Positions 1-6,015 of a stretch of DNA of 6,684 nt are shown here, piece by piece. A program made the position numbers and the translations under genes. Source of the DNA: Caldilinea sp. (GTDB lineage Bacteria > Chloroflexota > Anaerolineae > Caldilineales > Caldilineaceae); contig JAPLGY010000126.1 of assembly GCA_026389955.1 (NCBI GenBank), forward strand, positions 1-6,684. The letters run 5' to 3'. Position 1 is the stretch's first letter. Every line of letters begins with the position of its first letter. A model generated the notes under the pieces. It was not told the DNA's origin. It did no database searches and was given only the letters and a program-made list of their open reading frames with translations.

Positions 1-40
1 ACTGCCCCCAACTTGAAGTACACCCCCAGACAGCCCCCCC
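1..40 (-). other. G-rich 3' flank of the LysM gene, possible G-quadruplex
   Basis: On the minus strand, just after and touching the stop codon, there are G-runs of 7 (34-40), 5 (23-27) and 5 (5-9). The 7-run could supply two G3 tracts, giving four tracts with loops of about 1, 6 and 13 nt. No gene or ordinary hairpin-plus-U-tract terminator is visible here. The runs are directly seen; folding into a quadruplex is inferred, and the 13-nt loop makes it only a moderate candidate. Confidence 0.3.
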
Positions 41-984
41 TACTGGGGAATCAACAGGGTCTGACCCACCAGCAGCTTGTCCGGGTCCAAAAGGTCGTTG
101 GCAGCCAGAATTTCGTCGACCGAAACACCGTAGCGGCTGGCAATGGCCGATAGGCTCTCGCCTACCGCGACCGTATGTCGAATGGACCGGGCTTCGCGCA
201 GCCGGGCCTGTGTGAGCCCTGGGATGAGCAGCTGCTGGCCAGCCTGGAGCAGATCAGGGTCAGCCAGGTCGTTGGCCCGAAGCAGCGCGTCGGCTGCCAC
301 TCCGTACAATGCCGCAATCCCAGAGAGGGTCTCATTCGGCTGAACCTGGTGGAAGACCTGTTCCTGCGGTGCCAGCTCTGGGGCAGCCTCCGCAGAAGGA
401 GCGTCTGCCAGACCGGCGGGGCTCTCCCCGGGCGCAGAAACACCAGGGATCAGCAGCGCAGTGCCAGCCGTCAGGCTGTTGGGATCCTGGAGGTTGTTGA
501 CCTCGACAAGCAACAAGGTGGTGACCCCATATTGCAGGGCGATGCTGGAGAGCGATTCTCCAGACTGGACCACATGCCGGAACGGTTCTGGGGTGGGAGT
601 CGGTTCTCCTTCGGGGACATACAAAATCTGGCCGGCGAACAGGGTGTCGTCGATCAGATTGTTGAGGTCGCGCAGCTGCTGGACGGGCAGGTTGAACGCC
701 ACAGCAATGCTGCTGAGCGTGTCCCCCGTCGCCACCGTATAAGGCAGGAGTGACCGGGTCGCCGTCGGTTCTGGGGTGGGGGTCAGGTCCGTCGGGGAAG
801 GCTCCGGGGTTGACGTGGCGCTGTCGACCGTCTCGACCTTCGGCTCAGCACTGATCACAGCCGTCGCCGGCGTGCTGGCTGTTTCAGCAGCCGTTGGAGC
901 CGGTGTAGGCCGCTCGCGGGTGCACCCCGCCAGCAGCAGAGCAGCGCAGAGCAAACCACCAAGTCCCCTCAAACGTGTAGCCAC
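40..984 (-). CDS. Lipoprotein with four LysM repeats
   Basis: Predicted lipid-anchored extracytoplasmic protein of 314 residues that probably binds N-acetylglucosamine-containing glycans such as peptidoglycan. The start is the GTG at 984: the complement of 989-998 reads AAGGAGGTGA, a near-perfect Shine-Dalgarno, and the frame opens directly into a short signal peptide. That peptide has Arg4 and Arg6, a Leu/Ala core and lipobox LLAGC, with Cys21 the likely lipidated residue. A Thr/Pro/Glu-rich low-complexity linker follows (about 22-81). Four LysM modules then lie at about 82-124, 137-180, 212-255 and 270-313, each with G(D/E)(T/S)LSxIA or a close variant, an N-N/D-L core and a terminal (L/V)(I/V)P. 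The protein ends one residue after LysM4 and has no catalytic domain, so it is a binding or anchoring protein rather than a hydrolase. It is the last gene of the nadK cluster, 49 bp after the B-box gene. LysM and lipoprotein assignments are firm; the ligand is inferred from the family. Confidence 0.9.
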   Translation of the reverse strand: MATRLRGLGGLLCAALLLAGCTRERPTPAPTAAETASTPATAVISAEPKVETVDSATSTPEPSPTDLTPTPEPTATRSLLPYTVATGDTLSSIAVAFNLPVQQLRDLNNLIDDTLFAGQILYVPEGEPTPTPEPFRHVVQSGESLSSIALQYGVTTLLLVEVNNLQDPNSLTAGTALLIPGVSAPGESPAGLADAPSAEAAPELAPQEQVFHQVQPNETLSGIAALYGVAADALLRANDLADPDLLQAGQQLLIPGLTQARLREARSIRHTVAVGESLSAIASRYGVSVDEILAANDLLDPDKLLVGQTLLIPQ

Positions 985-988
985 AGCG

Positions 989-998
989 TCACCTCCTT
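989..998 (-). promoter_or_regulatory. Strong Shine-Dalgarno that fixes the LysM lipoprotein start
   Basis: The minus strand reads AAGGAGGTGA, almost the full complement of the 16S rRNA 3' tail. Its GGAGG core lies 7 nt before the GTG at 984. This decides the start: the frame stays open to 1062, but that longer version would overlap the B-box gene and place charged residues ahead of the signal peptide. It also suggests the lipoprotein is translated independently and efficiently within the polycistron. Confidence 0.8.
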
Positions 999-1033
999 GA
1001 ACACCCAAAAGGAACAGATCCCGCAGCCTTCTG

Positions 1034-1582
1034 TCAGCGCAACGTCTGATAGGCAGTGACAATCACCAGGATCAAAAAAAAGAGCCCGCCCAAGCTGAAA
1101 AACGCCAGGAAACTGGCAAAGAGCAGCCCGGTGAGCAGGCCACTCAGGAGAAGCCCGACCAAGATGCCAGCCAGCGTGAAATGGCGAAGGTAACGGCCAC
1201 GACGCCTGCCAACCGAATTGCGGATGAGCTGGGCCAGCGAGGCTCCAGCCCCAGATCCGACCAGCGCAGCCAGGATCCACCCCAAAAAACCGCTGATGCG
1301 GAGCAACCAGGCCACCAACGGCCAGGCAATCAACGTGACCAGCGCAGCCAACCCAAAGGCAATCCAGTTGTCGGCAGCCAGCGCGTTGTAGAAGATCTCC
1401 TGCTGGGAGCGGACACATGCTTTGCAACGGTAGCCGACTTCAGTGCGCACCGCACAGCGAAGACAGATCGGCTGGCTGCATCGGTTGCACCGCAGGTAGG
1501 TCTCCGTCTCTGGATGGTTGACGCAGTGGCGAGGAAGACCCTCTGCGGCCGGCGGCAACTTGGAAGGCGTTGCTGTGGTCAT
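1034..1582 (-). CDS. B-box zinc-finger membrane protein
   Basis: Predicted 182-residue membrane protein of unknown function. The N-terminal region (about 18-60) is a prokaryotic B-box-type zinc finger. Candidate ligands are Cys20, His23, Cys32, Cys35, Cys40, Cys43, Cys53 and Cys56, in the familiar C-x2-H...C-x2-C-x4-C-x2-C...C-x2-C spacing for two zinc ions. Hydrophobic segments follow at about 73-94, 98-118, 137-156 and 157-177, separated by a basic loop (RRRGR, about 126-130). The likely form is a cytosolic zinc module on a four-helix membrane domain. The ATG at 1582 is preferred because AGGAG lies just upstream, although the spacing is only 3 nt. An alternative GTG at 1606 adds eight residues and has no visible Shine-Dalgarno. 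Similar B-box-plus-membrane proteins occur in Chloroflexota and Actinomycetota. The partner of the zinc module, protein or otherwise, cannot be told from the sequence. Confidence 0.83.
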   Translation of the reverse strand: MTTATPSKLPPAAEGLPRHCVNHPETETYLRCNRCSQPICLRCAVRTEVGYRCKACVRSQQEIFYNALAADNWIAFGLAALVTLIAWPLVAWLLRISGFLGWILAALVGSGAGASLAQLIRNSVGRRRGRYLRHFTLAGILVGLLLSGLLTGLLFASFLAFFSLGGLFFLILVIVTAYQTLR

Positions 1583-1585
1583 GAT

Positions 1586-1593
1586 CTCCTCTC
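1586..1593 (-). promoter_or_regulatory. Close-set Shine-Dalgarno before the B-box gene
   Basis: The minus strand reads GAGAGGAG, ending 3 nt before the ATG at 1582. The sequence match is good but the spacing is shorter than the usual 5-9 nt. It still favours this ATG over the GTG at 1606, which has no purine-rich site upstream. Confidence 0.5.
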
Positions 1594-1633
1594 GTTTCAA
1601 ACACACTCGCAGGCGGATACCGTGTACAGGCGG

Positions 1634-2509
1634 TCAGCCAGCCCAACGCATTTTATCCATCAACGTCTGGTAAAAATAGCTGCGCTCTCGCATGCGCACA
1701 AAACGAGCCAGGTGCGGGCTGCCTACGACCACGATCTGGTCGCCTTCCTGCACCTCGACCACCACCTGGCCGTCTACAGTCACCATCGGCGGGGAGTCGC
1801 TGCTCGCCTGCAGCCGAATGGTCGTCCCTTCTGAAAGGATGACCGCACGATCCATGCTCAGGTGCGGTGCGATCGGGATCAAAAGAATGTTGCGCAGTTC
1901 CGGCGGCAGCACCGGCCCGCCAGCAGCCAGGGCATAGCCGGTGCTGCCGGTCGCAGTGCTGACCACCAGCCCGTCGCAGGTGTAGGTCGTCAGATGGCCG
2001 TCATCCAGTTCGGCGCTGATGCGCACCACGCGGGCAAGGTTGCCGCGACTGAGAACCACATCGTTGAGCGCGTCGTACGAACAGAGGGGGGTGAGGGCAC
2101 CGGTGAACGGGTCGGACCGCTCGACATGCATACGCACCATCAACCGCTCTTCGACCCAGTAATGGCCCGCCATCAATGCCGCCAGAGGCGTCTGCCAGTC
2201 GGCAGGCTGCACTTCGGCCAGAAAACCCAGCCGCCCCATCTTGACCCCCAGCATCGGCACCGCGTACGGGGCACCGATCCGCGCCGCCCGCAGCAGGGTC
2301 CCGTCTCCCCCCAGCGTGATCAACAGGTCCACTCTGGGAAGATGGGCTGCTGTGACTTCCAGATCCCAGGCCGATTCGTGCCAGATCTCAGCGACCCCTG
2401 CACGTTTCAGGTACTCCCCTATCGCTCTGGCCAACGCCAGCGATTCCGGTTTTTTCGGGTGATGCAAGATCCCCACATGCGCAAAGGATTTCATACCAGA
2501 GTGAGCCAT
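1634..2509 (-). CDS. nadK: NAD kinase
   Basis: ATP- or polyphosphate-dependent NAD kinase (EC 2.7.1.23), a cytosolic enzyme that phosphorylates NAD at the 2' hydroxyl of its adenosine ribose to give NADP. It is 291 residues long, normal for the family. The diagnostic motifs appear in order: GGDGT at 67-71 with catalytic Asp69, GRLGFL at 92-97, NDVV at 149-152, the glycine-rich TGSTGYALAAGGP at 187-199, PHLS at 215-218, and DGQ at 256-258 near the C-terminal beta-sandwich. No key residue is missing. The first ATG (2509) has no clear Shine-Dalgarno. The second (2494, Met6) also lacks one but gives an N-terminus closer to the family, so the true start may be five residues shorter. It is the first gene of a probable three-gene unit, 51 bp before the B-box gene, and is divergent from the metallophosphoesterase. 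Confidence 0.96.
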   Translation of the reverse strand: MAHSGMKSFAHVGILHHPKKPESLALARAIGEYLKRAGVAEIWHESAWDLEVTAAHLPRVDLLITLGGDGTLLRAARIGAPYAVPMLGVKMGRLGFLAEVQPADWQTPLAALMAGHYWVEERLMVRMHVERSDPFTGALTPLCSYDALNDVVLSRGNLARVVRISAELDDGHLTTYTCDGLVVSTATGSTGYALAAGGPVLPPELRNILLIPIAPHLSMDRAVILSEGTTIRLQASSDSPPMVTVDGQVVVEVQEGDQIVVVGSPHLARFVRMRERSYFYQTLMDKMRWAG

Positions 2510-2591
2510 CCATCGTTTACCGTACTTGGCCGGCGATTCAATTCTCTAAAACCATATCACGAAGTCGCTGCGGAAGCGAAACTGCTGTATC
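2510..2591. promoter_or_regulatory. Divergent intergenic region between nadK and the phosphoesterase
   Basis: This 82-bp gap must hold the promoter(s) for at least one of the two divergent genes. The best match toward nadK on the minus strand is weak: TTCGCT (2575-2580) and TATGGT (2551-2556) separated by 18 nt, about 41 nt before the nadK ATG. Toward the phosphoesterase no convincing -35/-10 pair is visible. The stretch contains a short inverted repeat, TCGCT (2565-2569) and AGCGA (2575-2579), that overlaps the candidate -35. Neither gene has an obvious Shine-Dalgarno, so leaderless or short-leader transcripts are possible. A regulatory role is inferred from gene orientation more than from motif quality. 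Confidence 0.4.
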
Positions 2592-3404
2592 ATGAATTGT
2601 ATGAGCCGCATCCTGGTGATCTCGGACATCCATGCCAATCTGGCAGCCCTGGAGGCTGTCTTCAGCGACGCCCAAGACCAGTATGACACGGTCTGGTGCC
2701 TGGGGGATGTCGTAGGGTACGGACCCCGGCCCAACGAGTGTGTCGAACTGGTGCGCGAACACGCCTCGCTCTGTGTCATGGGCAACCACGACTGGGCTGT
2801 GCTGGACAAGCCAGGGATCGACGTCGAAGACTTCAACCCGCAGGCACGGCATGCTGTGCTCTGGACGCGCGCACAGCTGCGCGCCGAGAATCGAGCCTAC
2901 CTGGACCAGCTTCCCGTTCAGCCAGTCCTGCCCCCCGTCACCCCCACCGTGCTGGTCACCCACGCCAGCCCACGCGAGCCAGTCTGGGAATATATCCTGA
3001 CTCCGACGATCGCGTTGGAAAATTTTGCTCTGTTTGACGCCGCGCTCGGTTTGGTGGGCCATACCCACAAACCGGCGCTGTACCGCTGGCATTTTCATCC
3101 CTCCTCCACCGAGAACAACGACAGCCCCCTACCGCACGGCATGGCCACAGTCGACCACCTCCAGCCTCGCCCCGGCATCCCCATCCACCTGACGGTCTCG
3201 CCGGTGCAGCGGCTGATCGTCAACCCGGGCAGCGTCGGTCAGCCGCGCGACAACGACGCCCGGGCCGCCTATGTTCTGCTGGATCTGACCGCAAAGACCT
3301 TGGTGCAGCGGCGCGTCTCGTATCCGGTCGAACTCACCCAGAGCCAGATGCGCGCTGCCGGGCTGCCCAAACGGCTGATCGACCGCCTGAGTTTTGGCTG
3401 GTGA
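2592..3404 (+). CDS. Calcineurin-like metallophosphoesterase, YfcE/MJ0936 type
   Basis: Predicted cytosolic two-metal phosphoesterase of 270 residues. The metal-site motifs are all present and in order: DxH (Asp12, His14 in SDIHAN), GDVVGYG (Asp39), GNHD (Asn65, His66, Asp67), VTHASP (His124), GHTH (156-159), and the family signature NPGSVGQPRD (211-220). This places it in the Metallophos_2 group, whose tested members hydrolyse phosphodiesters or phosphomonoesters with divalent metals. The physiological substrate is unknown. The stretch between GHTH and NPGSVGQPRD, about 163-205, is longer than the few residues common in the family. There is no signal peptide or membrane segment. The ATG at 2592 and the ATG at 2601 (Met4) are both possible; neither has a clear Shine-Dalgarno, and Met4 fits the family N-terminus slightly better. 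The gene is divergent from nadK and convergent with the cNMP/PH gene. Confidence 0.92.
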   Translation: MNCMSRILVISDIHANLAALEAVFSDAQDQYDTVWCLGDVVGYGPRPNECVELVREHASLCVMGNHDWAVLDKPGIDVEDFNPQARHAVLWTRAQLRAENRAYLDQLPVQPVLPPVTPTVLVTHASPREPVWEYILTPTIALENFALFDAALGLVGHTHKPALYRWHFHPSSTENNDSPLPHGMATVDHLQPRPGIPIHLTVSPVQRLIVNPGSVGQPRDNDARAAYVLLDLTAKTLVQRRVSYPVELTQSQMRAAGLPKRLIDRLSFGW

Positions 3405-3420
3405 GAACGCTGCTCAGCCT

Positions 3421-6015
3421 TCATTCATCCAGCAACGCACGCTTCTCCAACACATCCGGCTCGATTCGATTGTACATCTCAAACCAGTCGGGCAGCTCCT
3501 GGGCCCGTTTGGTGGCAGCCTCGCGTTCGGTGCGACGCCGATAGCGCTCCATGCGCGTCAGAATTTCCCGCGCGACAGAGCGTGGGTCGGGAACCCCCTG
3601 AAAGATGAAATCCCCCAGCTCAGCAGCGGTCTGGCAGGTGACATTCCCGTAGTTGAAAAACCAGTGCCACGGGGATGGGATCGACATCGAGACGTTCTGA
3701 ATCCGCCCCAGGTTGGCACTCTTGCGCTCTTCCGAAAATCCCAGCGGCACACGGTCGATATGGGCGATTTCATCGTTGCTGACCTCGTAGGTGTCGTTGC
3801 GCCAGTCGGCTATCAGCCAGGCAGCATAGGCCAGCGCAGCCAGGACCAGCAGCACGCCCGACAACGTCAGCGGCCCAGCCCACTGCGACGACCCAGCCCC
3901 CGTCAGCAGCCCGGCCCACTGCGGCAAGGAGCTGAACGCACCAAACAGCAGGGGGAAGAATGCGATCCCCATCCCCCCCAGCAAAAGCAGGAAAGGCACC
4001 CCCAGCTGCGGCAGCAAAACCATCCAGTGCTTGCGCCAGATGCTGCTGTCGCCCCGGTCGCGACGCATGTGGCGCTGCAGAAAGCGGGCGAGGCGCCGAT
4101 GCGCTGCCCGCGAGCCGGTCTCCGCTGCGCTGCCCTGATAGACGCGGCTGGGCACATCGACAGCAATTCCCAGCCGCTTTTCGAGCAGACGCTGAATGTT
4201 TTGTTTGCTGGCCGCCTCAGTCTGGCGGCGACGTTGCTCGCGCTGCCTGAGGATCTCGGTGCGCAGCTCGCTGAAATTGGCCGCAAAACCGAAGGAGATC
4301 TCCCCCTGGGCCGCAGCCGTGGCAATTTTCAACGTGCCGTAGTTGAACAGCTTGCCCAGCCAGGTCGTGCTGAAATCGACATTCTGGATCTGTTCCAAAG
4401 GCGCCTGTTTGCGCCACTCGTTGACAAAAAGCAGCTCCTCATGGTGCACCACCCGCAGGTCGGTCACCGTCATCCAGTCGTTGAAGTAGTCCAGCGTCCC
4501 CCAGGCGATGGCCAGAATGCCGCCAAGCAGCAGAACCAAAAGCAGGCCGTGCAAGTAGTTCGTCAGCGCAGAGGGCAGTTCATCGGCCAACACAAAGAGA
4601 ACTGCCAGCAAGACAAAGCCAACCACGCCCGGCACCATCTTGACAGCAAAGGCGATCCAGTGCCGACGCACCCGCAAAACGATCTGCTCGCCCGGTTCCA
4701 GCCAACGGGGGCGTGGCGCCCGCAGCGTCAGCCAGCGCCTCCGTCTCTGCCCGGGTGGCAGCGAGGTGCCGCCGCGCACCGGAGGCATCCGCTTCGCCAA
4801 CTGCCGACGCAGATCCGATCTGCGCTGGACACCCGCAAAGGCCTCCAAATCCTGCCAGTACAGCCGCAACCACTCGCTGCCCGGCAGCGCCTCGACCGTC
4901 GAATGTTGCGAGATCTGGCCGAGCAACGCCCGCTCGGCAAAGTAGATCGGGCCGTGTGCCAAGGTGCTGGCCTGGCGCTGGCCGTCAGGGGCCAGCGAAC
5001 GCAGCGCAGCACACCCGCTCACCAACACCCACAAGCTGTCGGCTGCCTCCCCTTGCTGCACAACCAGATGGGTGTTGGGAAAGTAAATGTGGCTGGCAAA
5101 ACCCGCCAGTGCGCGGCGCTGCGCTCTCTCCAGATCGGCGAAGATCGGTATCTGCTCGAACAACTGCTCGCGACGGGCGATCTCCCCCGCTATCGTCTCC
5201 TCGGCTTTCAACCCCAGGATGCCGCTGAAGCGATGGTAGGGCAACCCGTACAGGACGGTCTGCGTGGTGGCCACCGCGTTGTGCACCATCTGCCGTTCGT
5301 CGCTCCCCACCCCCGTGAAGTTCGCCGGCCGCTGCGCCGCCCCAAAAACTGCCCCATTCCCCAACAGATGGCGCTCAACGCCGCTCCGATCGGTGAGACA
5401 AACCTGCCCCTGATGGATCAAAAAGACCAGATCGCTGCTCTCCCCTTCATGGTAGACCGCTTCGTTGGGCTTCTTGTCCAGTTTGTTCACCGCCTCCGCC
5501 AACATGCCACAGGCAATCGTGCGCAACGTCTCGGCAAATGGCAGCTGACGCATGAACGGGAAGGTCGCCAGCCTGTTGGCAATTTTTGTGGCAAAAAGTT
5601 TTTCTTTAATTTCTGGAAAATGATAAATCAGCCGACTGAAGGCCTGCAGGTCGATCGAGAGCAGTCTGCAAGGCTCTGCGCAGCGAGCATTGGTGGCGTG
5701 ACGGATGCCCAGCAAAAATTCCAGATGGCCCAGCAGGCCGGCGGGTTCTGCAGTGCTGGACAGGATGCGCGAGCGGTCTGGTTCGCTGCGATAGAGATCA
5801 ATCCGACCCTCGACCACAATGTAAACGGCTTTGACCGGCGTGTCCTGGGCGTAGAGTCCTTGGAAAGGGGCAAGCTGGTGCCAGTGCAGCGCACCGACCA
5901 ACACCGGCATCCACTCGTCTGGCCGGATGCCCTGCAGGAAATTGAGCTGGATCTGGCGCAGTTCGCTGTCTGCGACAAGGACACGGCGTTCGCCCCGGTA
6001 CAGTTTGTGGTTCAC
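3421..6015 (-). CDS. Membrane protein: three cNMP-binding-like domains plus two bacterial PH domains
   Basis: Large predicted inner-membrane protein of 864 residues; exact function unknown. The N-terminal half shows three tandem cyclic-nucleotide-binding-type beta-barrels at about 36-150, 160-275 and 285-395. They are seen from repeats such as VYIVVEGRIDLY (64-75), HEGESSDLVFLIHQGQV (189-205) and QQGEAADSLWVLVSG (320-334). A basic linker (RRRR, 424-427) leads to two copies of a module made of two membrane helices and a bPH2 (DUF304-like) domain. Copy 1 has helices at about 452-477 and 484-508 with PH at 508-592. Copy 2 has helices at about 663-692 and 716-735 with PH at 738-820. Both PH domains carry the IQNV...W...FNYG signature. 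An Arg/Gln-rich, probably helical stretch (590-655) joins the copies, and the tail is charged. The phosphate-binding cassettes look degenerate, so ligand binding is uncertain. The GTG start overlaps the uvrC stop and has AAGGA 6 nt upstream. Plausible roles are ligand-gated membrane sensing or scaffolding. Confidence 0.88.
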   Translation of the reverse strand: MNHKLYRGERRVLVADSELRQIQLNFLQGIRPDEWMPVLVGALHWHQLAPFQGLYAQDTPVKAVYIVVEGRIDLYRSEPDRSRILSSTAEPAGLLGHLEFLLGIRHATNARCAEPCRLLSIDLQAFSRLIYHFPEIKEKLFATKIANRLATFPFMRQLPFAETLRTIACGMLAEAVNKLDKKPNEAVYHEGESSDLVFLIHQGQVCLTDRSGVERHLLGNGAVFGAAQRPANFTGVGSDERQMVHNAVATTQTVLYGLPYHRFSGILGLKAEETIAGEIARREQLFEQIPIFADLERAQRRALAGFASHIYFPNTHLVVQQGEAADSLWVLVSGCAALRSLAPDGQRQASTLAHGPIYFAERALLGQISQHSTVEALPGSEWLRLYWQDLEAFAGVQRRSDLRRQLAKRMPPVRGGTSLPPGQRRRRWLTLRAPRPRWLEPGEQIVLRVRRHWIAFAVKMVPGVVGFVLLAVLFVLADELPSALTNYLHGLLLVLLLGGILAIAWGTLDYFNDWMTVTDLRVVHHEELLFVNEWRKQAPLEQIQNVDFSTTWLGKLFNYGTLKIATAAAQGEISFGFAANFSELRTEILRQREQRRRQTEAASKQNIQRLLEKRLGIAVDVPSRVYQGSAAETGSRAAHRRLARFLQRHMRRDRGDSSIWRKHWMVLLPQLGVPFLLLLGGMGIAFFPLLFGAFSSLPQWAGLLTGAGSSQWAGPLTLSGVLLVLAALAYAAWLIADWRNDTYEVSNDEIAHIDRVPLGFSEERKSANLGRIQNVSMSIPSPWHWFFNYGNVTCQTAAELGDFIFQGVPDPRSVAREILTRMERYRRRTEREAATKRAQELPDWFEMYNRIEPDVLEKRALLDE

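Noticed and set aside
175..753. A 192-codon plus-strand frame opposite the LysM gene.
   Set aside because: The minus strand encodes four clear LysM repeats and a lipobox; the opposite frame has no independent support.
985..1062. A longer N-terminus for the LysM lipoprotein starting at 1062.
   Set aside because: It would overlap the B-box gene and bury the signal peptide behind 26 charged residues, while the GTG at 984 has an excellent Shine-Dalgarno.
1862..2686. A 274-codon plus-strand frame opposite nadK that continues into the phosphoesterase.
   Set aside because: It is antisense to well-conserved NAD kinase motifs, crosses the divergent promoter region, and gives a His/Gln/Arg/Pro-rich product with no recognisable fold.
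2538..3098. A 186-codon minus-strand frame opposite the phosphoesterase.
   Set aside because: The plus strand carries every metallophosphoesterase motif in order, so this is a shadow frame.
3409..3418. GCTG-CT-CAGC as a terminator between the convergent genes.
   Set aside because: A 4-bp stem with a 2-nt loop cannot form a stable hairpin and there is no T-tract on either side.
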